Assembly: GCA_017517815.1 (NCBI GenBank)
Contig: JAFWYA010000073.1
Coordinates: 14,447-78,446, forward strand
Origin: Clostridia bacterium
GTDB lineage: Bacteria > Bacillota_A > Clostridia > Christensenellales > Aristaeellaceae
DNA length: 64,000 nt
Reading direction: 5' to 3'
Shown: piece by piece, positions 53,250 through 62,908 of the stretch
Layout of the letters: every line of letters begins with the position of its first letter
Position numbering within the stretch: position 1 is the first letter of the stretch
Notes under the pieces: generated by a model
Told to the model about the DNA's origin: nothing
Databases searched by the model: none
Seen by the model: the letters and a program-made list of their open reading frames with translations, nothing else
Made by a program: the position numbers and the translations under genes

Positions 53250-54512
53250 TCAGTTCTGGCAGCGTTTGATTTTTCGGGTGATCTGCGTGCGCAGGTACCA
53301 CATGCCAAGCAGCAACAGCGGCACGGTCGCAAGCGACAGGATTTGCTGGGCGTACAGCGGCATGCCAAACAGCCCTGCCCCGCCTTGCTGAATATGCGAA
53401 AGCACCGCGCCAAACACAAGCGTCGTCGCAAAACCAACGCATCCGCCCACTGCAGGGCATATGGCCAGCGCGCTTACACGCTCTTCAGGGGGAATATAGT
53501 CAAAAACCAGATTGCAGATCGCGCTGCTGGCGCCGCCCATCGCAATGCCATGAAGAGCATAATACAGCGCAAACATCACCGCACCGTTACGGGGCGTGGC
53601 GAATGCGGCGCATACATACGAAGCGCCCAAAAAACCGAAGCACTTTTCCAGCGTGACGGAAAATGAATACCTGTCGGAATAGCGGCCCCAGAACTTTGAA
53701 ACCGCCATTCTGACCACGCTGCCCACCATGGTCAAAAGCGACACCAGCTTCAGGCTGAAGCCCAGCTCGTGCAGCTGATAGGTAGCATAAAACGGTGCTG
53801 CCATGTGCGTAAGCATGTTGTAAAAAACATACGCGCCCATGATGCGGTACAAATTGCGGCTGCCCGCAAGGCTGCCGAATGTCTGGCGTAGTGTCTGCGG
53901 CTGCGGGCTGTCTTTCGGGGGAAGGACGCACGAAAGGATCAGCGCATGGATCAGCATCAACATGGTAATGACCATGGCCATCAACACAAAGGCGCTCTGC
54001 AGCCTGCCGTAGGCTTCCAGATAATCAAAAGCCGCCCCCATGGCATAGGAGAAAAGGATGCCCAGAAACAGCGAAAGCATTTCCTTTGTGGCTGAAAACG
54101 TTCCGCGTTTGTGATTCTCCACCAGCCCCATCAGCCAGTTGGTTTTTCGGGGCCCAGCCATATTCAGCACCAGGTGCGCACTGAAAACCGTCAGGATCAG
54201 CGCCGCCGTTTTGACCTGCGGCCCCACAGGGATAAGCGGAATAAAGTACAGAAAGACGAACAACAACTGCGTAGCCATGCTGGTGAGAATCACAAACAGC
54301 TTGATGCGCCTGACTTTCACAAACATTGAAAGCATCTGAAACAGGCATCCCATGGTCATCAGCGAGGTCAGCACGCCTGTGAGGCTGTCGCTCATGCCCA
54401 AAGAAGCCGTCAGTTTTGCCAGAAAGGTTCCCGAGGCGGACAGTGCCACCAGATACTCCACCGCAGCCTGCACTACATACAGCGCCTGACTGCGCCTGAG
54501 CTGCTTTTCCAT
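53250..54512 (-). CDS. Major facilitator superfamily transporter
   Basis: The 420-residue product has about 12 membrane helices in two halves with a cytoplasmic loop near 195-215 (PPKDSPQPQTLRQTFG) and an RYSDRYS-type loop (GRYSDRYSF, near 275) after helix 8, the second-half counterpart of the MFS A-motif. The first-half motif is weak (NWLMGLVENHKRG). The substrate is unknown. It lies 13 bases downstream of the dehydrogenase gene on the same strand and is probably co-transcribed with it. Confidence 0.82.
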   Translation of the reverse strand: MEKQLRRSQALYVVQAAVEYLVALSASGTFLAKLTASLGMSDSLTGVLTSLMTMGCLFQMLSMFVKVRRIKLFVILTSMATQLLFVFLYFIPLIPVGPQVKTAALILTVFSAHLVLNMAGPRKTNWLMGLVENHKRGTFSATKEMLSLFLGILFSYAMGAAFDYLEAYGRLQSAFVLMAMVITMLMLIHALILSCVLPPKDSPQPQTLRQTFGSLAGSRNLYRIMGAYVFYNMLTHMAAPFYATYQLHELGFSLKLVSLLTMVGSVVRMAVSKFWGRYSDRYSFSVTLEKCFGFLGASYVCAAFATPRNGAVMFALYYALHGIAMGGASSAICNLVFDYIPPEERVSALAICPAVGGCVGFATTLVFGAVLSHIQQGGAGLFGMPLYAQQILSLATVPLLLLGMWYLRTQITRKIKRCQN

Positions 54513-54525
54513 TTGGAAAACTTCC

Positions 54526-55461
54526 TTACTTCGCTACGTTATTGATGGGCTCTCCCTTCAGGAAGGCAGCCACATTTTCCACCGCCACGTCCATCAGACG
54601 CTGGCGCGCTTCTTTGGACGCCCAGGCAATATGAGGAGTGATGAGGCAGTTTTCCAGTCCCAGCAGGGGGTTGTCCTCCCGGATGGGCTCGGTGGATACC
54701 ACGTCCACCGCAGCAGCGGCCACTTTGCCGCTGAGCAGTGCTTCGCGCAAGTCGGCTTCGTTGATCAGACCGCCGCGCGCCGTGTTGATAAGGATCACGC
54801 CATCCTTCATCTTCGCGATGGTATTACGGTTGATCAGGCCGGTGTTTTCTACCGTAAGCGGGCAATGCAGCGAAATAACGTCACTCTGGCTGAACACCTC
54901 GTCCAGCGTTTCGCCGTCTTTACGGCCCGGGCTGTAGGCGAGCACCTTCATGCCGAATGCACGCGCCAGCGCCGCCGTGGCCTGACCGATGCGGCCATAG
55001 CCAATGATGCCCATGGTCTTTCCCGCCAGCTCGATGAGCGGATAATCCCAGAAGCAAAAATCGCGGCCGCTGGTCCAGCGGCCCTGCTGCACAGCATGGT
55101 TGTGATGGCCCACGTGATGGCATACTTCCAGCAGCAGCGCAAACACATACTGCGCCACCGCCTGCGTGCCGTAGGAAGGCACGTTTGTCACCACAATGCC
55201 CTTCTCTTTGGCAGCCTTCACATCCACCACATTATAGCCGGTTGCCAGCACGCCAATATAGCGCAGCTGCGGCTTTTGAGCAATGGTTTCAGCTGTAATG
55301 GGGGTCTTGTTGGTCAGCACCACCGGCGCGTCGCCGATGCGCTCCAGAATGCAGTTTTCGGGCGTGTGTTCATACACCGTCACATCGCCAAGGGCTTCCA
55401 GCGCTTCCCAGCTCAGGTCGCCCGGGTTTTCTGTATATCCGTCCAGAATTACAATTTTCAT
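54526..55461 (-). CDS. D-2-hydroxyacid dehydrogenase (NAD-dependent)
   Basis: The start at 55461 is 8 bases after GGAGG; a GTG at 55470 is less well placed. The 311-residue product has the Rossmann motif GIIGYGRIG (151-159) and the catalytic triad R229 (NTARGG), E258 (STEP) and H277 (TPHIAW). The closest well-known relatives are glycerate or hydroxypyruvate reductases, but the substrate cannot be set by these motifs. It shares an operon with the MFS transporter, which may carry the substrate. Confidence 0.9.
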   Translation of the reverse strand: MKIVILDGYTENPGDLSWEALEALGDVTVYEHTPENCILERIGDAPVVLTNKTPITAETIAQKPQLRYIGVLATGYNVVDVKAAKEKGIVVTNVPSYGTQAVAQYVFALLLEVCHHVGHHNHAVQQGRWTSGRDFCFWDYPLIELAGKTMGIIGYGRIGQATAALARAFGMKVLAYSPGRKDGETLDEVFSQSDVISLHCPLTVENTGLINRNTIAKMKDGVILINTARGGLINEADLREALLSGKVAAAAVDVVSTEPIREDNPLLGLENCLITPHIAWASKEARQRLMDVAVENVAAFLKGEPINNVAK

Positions 55462-55481
55462 ATCGGTCACCTCCGCAGTTC

Positions 55482-55510
55482 ATTATACTATTGCCGCCCC
55501 TTCTTCGCAA
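55482..55510 (-). promoter_or_regulatory. Promoter of the dehydrogenase-MFS operon
   Basis: On the minus strand TTGCGA (55505-55510), a 17-bp spacer and TATAAT (55482-55487). It overlaps the divergent promoter at 55491-55519. Confidence 0.7.
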
Positions 55511-55519
55511 TGATATAAT
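55491..55519 (+). promoter_or_regulatory. Promoter of the AAA ATPase gene
   Basis: TTGCCG (55491-55496), a 17-bp spacer and TATAAT (55514-55519). Its -35 lies in the spacer of the divergent promoter, so the two should compete. Confidence 0.7.
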
Positions 55520-55548
55520 CGACACAAAACACAGTGGAGGAACGCGTT

Positions 55549-56415
55549 ATGCTGTACCTTTCATCCTTTTCCTTCCCGGACGGCGAGAGGGAGTTCGACT
55601 TTTTCCTGCAGCAGAAGCGCACCTGCCACGACAGCTATTATCCCTTTCAGACTCTTTCAAAGCGTGGGCTTACACGGCTGGATTTTGAGCCCATCACCAT
55701 TCTGTACGGCGGCAACGGCAGCGGCAAGACGACCGCCATCAACGTGATTGCTGAAACGCTTGGTCTTGCACGAGACACCCGTTATAACCGTTCAAATTTC
55801 TTTGAGGACTATACTGCCCTTTGCAGCTATGAGCTCAAAACACCTCCGCCGCAGTCAAGCCGCATCATCACCAGCGACGACGTGTTCGATTACATGCTCA
55901 ATCTGCGCGCGCTGAACGAAGGCATCGACCTGCGCCGTGAAGAGCTGTTTGAGGAATACTTAAACGACAAGTATTCCTCCTTCAAATACCGCACCCTGGA
56001 GGATTACGAGCAGCTCAAGCGCGTCAATCTGGCCCGCAGCAAAACCCAGTCGCGCTATGTGCGCAGCCGGCTGATGGACAATGCTCGCGAGCAGTCCAAC
56101 GGCGAAAGCGCCTACTTTTATTTCACCAGCAAGCTGGAAGAAAACGGCCTGTACCTGCTGGACGAACCCGAAAACAGCCTGTCGCCGCACAGGCAGCAGG
56201 AACTGGTCAGCTTTCTGGAGGACTCGGCTCGCTTTTTCGGCTGCCAGCTGATCATCGCCACGCACTCGCCTTTCCTGCTGGCCATGAAGGGAGCCAGAAT
56301 CTACGATCTGGATGCTGACCCGGTCTGCACGCGCCGCTGGACTGAACTGCCTGCTGTGCGTGCCTATTTTGACTTTTTTGAAAAGCACCGCCATGCCTTC
56401 AGCGATGCCGACTGA
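55549..56415 (+). CDS. ABC-type AAA ATPase (AAA_21-like)
   Basis: The ATG at 55549 follows TGGAGG; 288 residues. It has Walker A YGGNGSGKTTA (about 53-63), Walker B YLLDEPENSLS with the catalytic glutamate, and IIATHSPFLLA with the switch histidine. The core between is short, so it is a single-domain ATPase like those of predicted ATP-binding proteins rather than a transporter ATPase; it lacks the LSGGQ form. Its role (nucleic acid or stress related) is not known. Confidence 0.85.
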   Translation: MLYLSSFSFPDGEREFDFFLQQKRTCHDSYYPFQTLSKRGLTRLDFEPITILYGGNGSGKTTAINVIAETLGLARDTRYNRSNFFEDYTALCSYELKTPPPQSSRIITSDDVFDYMLNLRALNEGIDLRREELFEEYLNDKYSSFKYRTLEDYEQLKRVNLARSKTQSRYVRSRLMDNAREQSNGESAYFYFTSKLEENGLYLLDEPENSLSPHRQQELVSFLEDSARFFGCQLIIATHSPFLLAMKGARIYDLDADPVCTRRWTELPAVRAYFDFFEKHRHAFSDAD

Positions 56416-56498
56416 CAAGTTTTTTCATTTCTTATTCCTTACCGCGCCTGCGTTTTTCAGACTTTTTTGTTTTTTCTGACATGTTTTTCGAAATGAAG

Positions 56499-56527
56499 TT
56501 GACACTTTTTTGCCATTTCGGTATAAT
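56499..56527 (+). promoter_or_regulatory. Consensus sigma-A promoter
   Basis: TTGACA (56499-56504), exactly 17 bases and TATAAT (56522-56527) lie 30 bases before the RpiR gene. Confidence 0.9.
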
Positions 56528-56557
56528 ATGAATATCAAACCAGGGTGAGGGATACCA

Positions 56558-57427
56558 ATGATTGAAAACGGAGGGTGCCTGCTGAAAATCAGGGAAACCC
56601 TGCATACGCTGAGCCCCAAGGAGCGCACGCTGGCGCAGTTTATCATGGATCAGGCCCCCAAGGCCGTCGAAATGCAGATTGAAGAGATTGCCGCTGCCTG
56701 CGGCGTGAGTGTATCCACCGTTGTGCGCCTGTGCAAAAGTCTCAATTATACCGGCTACAAGGATCTGTGCCGTAACCTCTACAGCGATCTGGCAGCCAGC
56801 AATGATTCCAACAGCTTCGAGGACATCCACCCCGGCGATGATCCCGGTGTGGTGATGCGCAATATCTGCCTGAGCAACATCAAGGCCATTGAAAACACCA
56901 TGTCCATGCTCGACGCCAAGGAGCTGGAAAAGGCCGTGCAGCTTTTGTGCGACGCCGACCGCGTCGACTTTTACGGCTTTGGCAATTCCGGTTTTGTTGC
57001 GCTGGACGCCGCCAACAAGTTCCTGCGCATTGACAAAACCGCCATCGCCCATACCGACATCCACAGTCAGGTGCTGTCTGCTCTTACGCTCAAGCCCAAG
57101 GACGTTGCGGTGCTCATTTCCTACTCCGGCACCACCGTCGACATTCCGGAGCTTGCCCGCTCCATCAAAAAGCAGGGAGTTCCAGTCGTCACCATTACAC
57201 GTTTCGGGCGCAATCCCCTGTCTGATCTGGGCGACGTACGCCTGTACTGCTCCTCCACCGAGACCATGCTTCGCAGTGGTGCCATGAGTTCTCGCATCGC
57301 GCAGCTGACCGTTGTCGACGTGCTGTATGCCGCCGTATGCAGCCGGATGTTTGGTCAGGTGAAGTCCCATCTGGAAAAATCGCGCACAGCTGTATCGCGC
57401 CTGCGTGTGACTGATACAAAGAAATAA
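56558..57427 (+). CDS. RpiR/MurR-family regulator with SIS domain
   Basis: The 289-residue product has an N-terminal helix-turn-helix (about 1-77: LSPKERTLAQFIMD, IEEIAAACGVSVSTVVRLCK) and a sugar-phosphate isomerase (SIS) domain (about 115-250: VDFYGFGNSGFVALDAANKF, VAVLISYSGTTVDI). Members sense phosphosugars and control sugar catabolism genes. None adjoins it here, so its targets may lie elsewhere. A consensus promoter precedes it and a terminator follows. Confidence 0.93.
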   Translation: MIENGGCLLKIRETLHTLSPKERTLAQFIMDQAPKAVEMQIEEIAAACGVSVSTVVRLCKSLNYTGYKDLCRNLYSDLAASNDSNSFEDIHPGDDPGVVMRNICLSNIKAIENTMSMLDAKELEKAVQLLCDADRVDFYGFGNSGFVALDAANKFLRIDKTAIAHTDIHSQVLSALTLKPKDVAVLISYSGTTVDIPELARSIKKQGVPVVTITRFGRNPLSDLGDVRLYCSSTETMLRSGAMSSRIAQLTVVDVLYAAVCSRMFGQVKSHLEKSRTAVSRLRVTDTKK

Positions 57428-57433
57428 AACAAC

Positions 57434-57469
57434 GCCTGCCGGTTCCGCAAACGAACCGGCAGGCATTTT
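57434..57469 (+). terminator. Terminator of the RpiR gene
   Basis: A perfect 12-bp stem (57434-57445 with 57453-57464) is followed by ATTTTA. Confidence 0.85.
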
Positions 57470-57476
57470 AGCATAC

Positions 57477-57507
57477 AAAAAGACCATCAGGTATTTTCCT
57501 GATGGTC
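57477..57507 (-). terminator. Terminator of the first 5S-tRNA-Asn unit
   Basis: GACCATCAGG (57482-57491) pairs with CCTGATGGTC (57498-57507); on the minus strand TTTTT follows. Confidence 0.85.
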
Positions 57508-57510
57508 CAA

Positions 57511-57585
<75 letters not shown>

Positions 57586-57595
57586 ATATTGAAAT

Positions 57596-57712
<117 letters not shown>

Positions 57713-57916
57713 TTGTGAGCGATGTCAGTGTGTCACAGGGTTTTTCACCTGATGACCTTATAATGATTCTACCTTTCCTCGCGTTTTCCTCCTTGTTTTT
57801 TAAAAAATTTTTCTTTTTCTGCCGCCGCCCACCAAAGCTGCAGGAATGGTCTTTTACAGAAAACTATGGTATGATACAACCAGTCTTTGCCACTGGCAAC
57901 AGGAGGTCTTTAGCGG

Positions 57917-59365
57917 ATGACTTTCATCTCATGGGGATATTATGCGCTGCTGCTGGCTGCGCTTGTATGTTATTATCTGCTGCCGCACCGGCTGCGCTGG
58001 AGCGCGCTTTTGGCATTCAGCATACTGTTCAGCGCGCTGCTGGGCGCAGATACGCTTTTATGGATGGGCGCCGCAGCCATCGTGAGCTATGCAGCCGCGC
58101 TGCTTATCGACCGGGCCCGCGGCACCAAAAGTGCCCGTATATGGTTGTGGACGTCGCTGGCTCTCTGCTTTGCACTGCTCATCGTGTTTAAATATCTCAG
58201 TTTCGGTTTGCGTATCGCTACGCGTTTCTTTGCCTTGGTCGGTATTGATTACGCCGCCCCCGCTTTTTCGCTGGCCATGCCGGTGGGCATTTCCTTCTAT
58301 GTGTTCCAGATCACCGGTTATCTGGCGGATGTCTATCGCGGCAATTGTACACCTGTACGCCATTTGGGCAAGTATGCGCTGACCGTAAGTTTCTTCCCCA
58401 AGATGATGCAGGGCCCGATTGAACCAGCAGCCGCTTTTGCCGCGCAGTTGGATGAAAAGAAGCCCTTCAGCGAGCCGCAATTCCGGCTGGGACTGATCAC
58501 CATTCTGCTGGGCATTGCCCAGAAAACACTGGTCGCCGACCGCCTGGCCAGTGTGGTGGATCGGGTATATGCCATTGCTGCGCGGGGAGCAACGCCCTCG
58601 GTATGGGCGTCGCTGATTGCCATTGTGTTCTATGCTTTCCAGCTGTATGCAGATTTTGCCGGTTACACCTGCATTGCACTGGGCAGTGCGCAGCTTTTCG
58701 GACTGAAGCTCAGTCCCAACTTCCGCCAGCCCTATCTGGCACATTCCATTGCTGATTTCTGGCGGCGCTGGCACCTGACCCTTTCGGCATGGCTGCGGCA
58801 GAACATCTACTTTCCGCTTGGCGGCAGCCGCGTGAAAACGACGCGCTGGTGTATAAATGTGATCATCGTATTTTTTGTAAGCGGTCTGTGGCACGGGGCA
58901 GGGCTTAATTTCATCGTATGGGGCCTGCTGCACGGCGTTTATCAGGTCGTCGGCAAGCTGACGGCACCTGTACGTCAGAAGCTGAAAAACGGCCTTCCTT
59001 CGCAGCTGTCGCGCATGATTTCCATCGCATGCACCTTCGTACTGGTATGCTTTGCATGGATATTCTTCCGTGCGCTGAATGTTGCGGAGGCTTCGGCCAT
59101 TCTCCGGGGGCTGTTCACAGGCAGCACGGCATTTTCCCTGACAGAGCTGGGGGTGGCAGCGCCGGAATTCATACTGTGCCTGCTGACCATTCCGGCTATG
59201 ATTATGCTGGATCTTGTGAACGAACGCCGTAGCGCTGCTCAATGGATCGCCGACCGCCCCCTGGGCATACGCTGGCTGATCTGCCTTGCGCTGCTTGTGC
59301 TGATCATCCTGTTTGGATGTTATGGTTCTCTGGCTGCTTCGTCGTTTATTTATGTTGGTTTTTAA
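57917..59365 (+). CDS. MBOAT-family O-acyltransferase (AlgI/DltB-like)
   Basis: AGGAGG precedes the ATG; 482 residues with about 11-12 membrane helices. The family motifs are present: VGISFYVFQITGYLADVYRG (about 118-137), SIADFWRRWHLTLSAWLRQN and the catalytic histidine H326 in SGLWHGAGLNF. Such enzymes pass acyl or acetyl groups across the membrane to an extracellular polymer together with an SGNH-type partner, which is the next gene (12 bases downstream). The acceptor polymer is unknown. Confidence 0.93.
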   Translation: MTFISWGYYALLLAALVCYYLLPHRLRWSALLAFSILFSALLGADTLLWMGAAAIVSYAAALLIDRARGTKSARIWLWTSLALCFALLIVFKYLSFGLRIATRFFALVGIDYAAPAFSLAMPVGISFYVFQITGYLADVYRGNCTPVRHLGKYALTVSFFPKMMQGPIEPAAAFAAQLDEKKPFSEPQFRLGLITILLGIAQKTLVADRLASVVDRVYAIAARGATPSVWASLIAIVFYAFQLYADFAGYTCIALGSAQLFGLKLSPNFRQPYLAHSIADFWRRWHLTLSAWLRQNIYFPLGGSRVKTTRWCINVIIVFFVSGLWHGAGLNFIVWGLLHGVYQVVGKLTAPVRQKLKNGLPSQLSRMISIACTFVLVCFAWIFFRALNVAEASAILRGLFTGSTAFSLTELGVAAPEFILCLLTIPAMIMLDLVNERRSAAQWIADRPLGIRWLICLALLVLIILFGCYGSLAASSFIYVGF

Positions 59366-59377
59366 GGAGGCGCGCTT

Positions 59378-60607
59378 ATGCCAAAACGACCTTTTCTGCG
59401 CATGCTGCTGCGTCTGATCTGTTTTGTACTCATTCTGACCGCGCTGGTCTTTGTGCTGGATATCGCCCTGTTTGACAGCAGCACCGTAACACCCGTGTGG
59501 CAAGCTGTACGCGATGGCAGCACTGATCCCGTTGACGTACTTTTTGTGGGCAATTCCCACACCTATGCCAGCCTGAATGACAGCGTCATGCGTCAGGCCC
59601 TTGACAAAAATGTGCAGATTCTGCGCTGTTCCAGCGCCAATGGAGGCATTGCTGCCGCTATGCTGGAGGCTTATCTGCATTACAACGTTCCCAAGCTGAT
59701 TGTGCTGGAATGCAATCCCTTCATGGTGGACAACTACGCTACCATGCGGGGCGATCTGCGCGGCATCGTCTACCAGAGCTTTGACGGCATTCCGGGTTAC
59801 TGGCAGAAGGCGAAAGCCCTTTCGGCTGTGATGGATGCAGAAAATGTACCTGCCGGTATGTTTCAGCTGTTCCGCCCCACCGGAATGTGGAACCGTTGGC
59901 AGCAAACTGCCCCAGCTGCACCTGGTTACGAGCCTTATCACAGCTTCACTTTCCAGTATGATTTTCATGCTGCCGATTTGGAGGACTACTACCGCATCCC
60001 GGACGACTCATCTTCGCAGAGCGATTTGCTTCCTGCCAACCAGCAGGCGCTGAACCGTATCATCGCTTTGTCTGAAGAGCAGGACTTTGAGCTGTGGCTG
60101 ATCGTAGCCCCCATTGCACACTACGCCGAAGAATATCGTCAGGCGATGCAGCAACTGTATGCCATCAGCCAGAATTGTGACCGCATCACCCTGTTTGACA
60201 ACAGCATGGAGCAGCTCGAAGCAATTGGCCTTACTGCACGCGATTTTTATGATGCAGGCCACCTTTGCAGGCGCGGATCGGAGAAATACACACAGCATAT
60301 GATTGGACTGCTGGCGTCCCATTACGGTATTCAGCCTGATTACAGCCATATTCTTGCCTATCGCACAGAAGACACTGTGCTTTGCGAGGATGGCCTGCAG
60401 CTTCATATGGAATGCTACGGCGATGCGCTGTATCAGTTCCTCTATCCTGACGCCAATGAAAAAAATTACGAAACCAATTGGAGCCCGGAAAACACAATCA
60501 CACTGCCTGCAGATATCCTTCCCGAAACTGTAACGGTTCGCATGAAGCTTGCTTCTGATCCCGAGGGTGAAACCCTTTCTTATGCCTTTATGGCAGAGGA
60601 AGAGTAA
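59378..60607 (+). CDS. Membrane-anchored SGNH-like protein, MBOAT partner
   Basis: The 409-residue product has an N-terminal membrane anchor (about 8-30) and an outer domain with the SGNH block I motif FVGNSHTY (S60) and the block V pair in DAGH (D292, H295). This is the architecture of AlgX/DltD-like partners of MBOAT enzymes, which complete acyl transfer to the polymer or remove it. AAGGAGG precedes the start. The C-terminal part (about 320-409) is a small beta-rich domain of unknown role. Confidence 0.82.
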   Translation: MPKRPFLRMLLRLICFVLILTALVFVLDIALFDSSTVTPVWQAVRDGSTDPVDVLFVGNSHTYASLNDSVMRQALDKNVQILRCSSANGGIAAAMLEAYLHYNVPKLIVLECNPFMVDNYATMRGDLRGIVYQSFDGIPGYWQKAKALSAVMDAENVPAGMFQLFRPTGMWNRWQQTAPAAPGYEPYHSFTFQYDFHAADLEDYYRIPDDSSSQSDLLPANQQALNRIIALSEEQDFELWLIVAPIAHYAEEYRQAMQQLYAISQNCDRITLFDNSMEQLEAIGLTARDFYDAGHLCRRGSEKYTQHMIGLLASHYGIQPDYSHILAYRTEDTVLCEDGLQLHMECYGDALYQFLYPDANEKNYETNWSPENTITLPADILPETVTVRMKLASDPEGETLSYAFMAEEE

Positions 60608-60610
60608 TTC

Positions 60611-60652
60611 AAAAAGGCCGCCGGTTCCGAAAAAGAACCCGGCGGCCTTTTT
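60611..60652. terminator. Bidirectional terminator
   Basis: A long GC stem (left arm from 60611, right arm ending 60652, with one bulge) with A and T ends lies between the convergent SGNH and TipAS genes. Confidence 0.88.
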
Positions 60653-60663
60653 ATATCAGTATA

Positions 60664-61416
60664 TCAATACTTGCCCTCACAGTACACACGAACCGCCTCA
60701 GCTGCAAACTGCGCTGTCCCTTCCCCTGCATGGGCGTCGATATTTTCAGTCATGCTGCCTCCACCTGCGTACATATGCCCTAAAGCAGCAAACACCTTAT
60801 AGGAACACTGATAAAAATGCCTGGAAATAAAATCACGCAGCTGTGCGACCTTTTCCTGTACCGCTTCGCTATCGGGCGGTAATTGCTTCAGTTTGCCAAG
60901 CTCTACAAACAGCTCCATAAATTCATCCGTTATTTTCTGCTCGTCCTGCTCACTGCGCCCTTTTTGCTTTTCCGTAAACTCCTGATACTCAGGCGTTTTT
61001 CCCCAAGCCTTTTTCGCCTGTTCAGCATATTCATCAATTTTATGGGTATCAAAGGCTGACCAATCCATTTTATTTCCTCCAATCACGTAATTCACGCCCA
61101 GCCCCCGAATCCCTTTTGCAAACAGGATCAGGTTTTCAAGGTGTTCTTTTTTCATGGTTAACAGCTCAATTTGCTGTTCCAGCGCGCGGTTACGGTCAAA
61201 GTTGCTGCTTTTGATAATCCGCTTGATTTCCTTCAGCGGAAATTCCAATTCCCGAAACAGCAAAATCTGCTGCAGCGTTTCCAATGATTTTTCATCATAC
61301 AGCCTGTATCCTGCTTCTGTATGACCCGCTGGCGGAAGAAGGCCAATGCGATCATAATATTGCAGTGTACGCTTGCTCAGGCCTGTCTGAGCACATATCT
61401 CATGAACGGTCCACAT
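60664..61416 (-). CDS. MerR-family regulator with TipAS domain
   Basis: The 250-residue product has a MerR helix-turn-helix (about 1-70: TVHEICAQTGLSKRTLQYYD, GYRLYDEKSL), a coiled coil (about 75-110) and a TipAS domain (about 125-250) with AKKAWGKTPEYQEF and CSYKVFAALGHMY. TipAS proteins bind thiopeptides or other hydrophobic compounds and activate transcription. The promoter upstream has the long spacer typical of MerR targets, so it is autoregulated. Confidence 0.92.
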   Translation of the reverse strand: MWTVHEICAQTGLSKRTLQYYDRIGLLPPAGHTEAGYRLYDEKSLETLQQILLFRELEFPLKEIKRIIKSSNFDRNRALEQQIELLTMKKEHLENLILFAKGIRGLGVNYVIGGNKMDWSAFDTHKIDEYAEQAKKAWGKTPEYQEFTEKQKGRSEQDEQKITDEFMELFVELGKLKQLPPDSEAVQEKVAQLRDFISRHFYQCSYKVFAALGHMYAGGGSMTENIDAHAGEGTAQFAAEAVRVYCEGKY

Positions 61417-61440
61417 GGCTTTGACCTCCCCTCGGTATTT

Positions 61441-61471
61441 ATCATAGACTATAACGCAGGGGGAGTGTCAA
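61441..61471 (-). promoter_or_regulatory. MerR-type promoter with 19-bp spacer
   Basis: On the minus strand TTGACA (61466-61471), a 19-bp spacer and TATGAT (61441-61446). The lengthened spacer, with a partial dyad (ACT...AGT), is the mark of MerR-activated promoters. Confidence 0.8.
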
Positions 61472-61489
61472 GCCTGTTTGATAAAAACT

Positions 61490-62908
61490 TTAATACCAGA
61501 CCTCATGGTAAGGTTTTTCATCAAATATTTCTTTCCACCAGTAACGCATCACCGTCTTCCTGTCGCCAGTGAGAGCATCCAATGTCACTTTGTATACCGG
61601 GACATTGGCGATGCCTTCAAATGACTCAGGAAAGAAAACAAACTTCCACACAGGTGAATTGACATCCGTTATATCATAGTATTCATAGAAATCAAAATAG
61701 AACTCCTGCTGCAGTTCAAGATCGTACTCTTGACAGACGTAGCTGTATGCCAATTCGTACGCCTCATTGCGTTGGATATCCTCGGCTTTTGGAAGGCCAT
61801 ATGCCAGCCGTGTGCTTGCAATAATCTCCCCGTGTGAGAAAGTGTTGGGATAATCTTTTTCCAGCAGCTTTTGTACCCGCTTACGAAGTGCCTTTGAATA
61901 TTCCGCTTTTGCTTCCAGCGACCATGCTCGAATCAAATAACTGTCTTCGTAATCTGAAAAGTTTTGATAAACCTCTAAAATGTCCATATAACGCTGGTCC
62001 ATTTCCACAGACTCCAAATAAGCTGCTTTTTCTTCAAGTAATTCAGAACCATAATCCGCATCGGCAATCAGATGTCCATGACCGTCTATAAACACTTCAT
62101 ACGAGTGTTCAACATACTGGTTATTTCCTTTTTGTAAGATGTTAAAAGTGACCAGCCATCTTTTATACCGGGGTCTTTCATCGGTGATATACATATCTGC
62201 AACGATTTGTGCGTTCTCCAGTTCCAAATCAGATATGTTCATTGTTGAAATAAGCGCTTTTCTGGCGATGAGAATTGCTTCTTTTTCACTGATTTCATTG
62301 TCTACAGGATTGACCAATTGCATATCATTGGCACTTGAAACATCCGGGTTCGTTATGCTTTGCCACCATACTCTTTTCTCCGCCGTCCATTTTTCGCTTG
62401 GACCGCAGATCGCAAAATTCAGCAAACCGGCAGTAACGGTACGTATATCATGATTAAAGGTGGTTTCATATTCTTTGATATAAGGATTGTTCTCCAAAAA
62501 GGCAAGAACAATTTCATCAGCCAGTTTTTCCTTTTCCTGTTCTTCGGTGGTTTGATCAAAAAGTTTTGAGAATGAGTCCTCCTGATTTACATAACCCATT
62601 TCATGTAATGTTTCTACTAAAGCAATTTTACTTGCACAATCCCATTGCCAGTATAATCCCTTTCCTTTCTCCATTTCGATCATTCGTCCAACATAATCCT
62701 CCCATAAAAACACGGCTGCAATCGCGCTGGCTGACAGAACAAATATCAGCAACGGCACTAATACAAACCTAAAATTCATTCTTTTATTTATTCTCTTTTT
62801 TGTCTGCCTACACTTTGTTTCTTTTACAATATCATGCATGGGCTGCATGCCCGCCAAACGAAGATCAATTGCACGATGAATTTTTTCTCTCAAAATTTGT
62901 TCATTCAT
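61490..62908 (-). CDS. Membrane anti-sigma/sensor-like protein, PepSY-like
   Basis: The ATG at 62908 has GGGTGG 8 bases before it and overlaps the sigma stop by 8 bases; a GTG at 62920 is an alternative. The 472-residue product has a cytoplasmic N-terminus of about 46 residues, one membrane helix (47-68) and an outer region with PepSY-like units (SEKEAILIARKALI, VYKVTLDALTGDRKTVMRYW). It resembles the 9877 product in layout. The A/T-rich base composition contrasts with the neighbours at 58-60 kb. Confidence 0.75.
   Translation of the reverse strand: MNEQILREKIHRAIDLRLAGMQPMHDIVKETKCRQTKKRINKRMNFRFVLVPLLIFVLSASAIAAVFLWEDYVGRMIEMEKGKGLYWQWDCASKIALVETLHEMGYVNQEDSFSKLFDQTTEEQEKEKLADEIVLAFLENNPYIKEYETTFNHDIRTVTAGLLNFAICGPSEKWTAEKRVWWQSITNPDVSSANDMQLVNPVDNEISEKEAILIARKALISTMNISDLELENAQIVADMYITDERPRYKRWLVTFNILQKGNNQYVEHSYEVFIDGHGHLIADADYGSELLEEKAAYLESVEMDQRYMDILEVYQNFSDYEDSYLIRAWSLEAKAEYSKALRKRVQKLLEKDYPNTFSHGEIIASTRLAYGLPKAEDIQRNEAYELAYSYVCQEYDLELQQEFYFDFYEYYDITDVNSPVWKFVFFPESFEGIANVPVYKVTLDALTGDRKTVMRYWWKEIFDEKPYHEVWY

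Noticed and set aside
53179..53460. N-terminal extension of the 53011 small gene
   Set aside because: It runs through the 3' end of the MFS gene in another frame; the strong ribosome binding site is at 53178.
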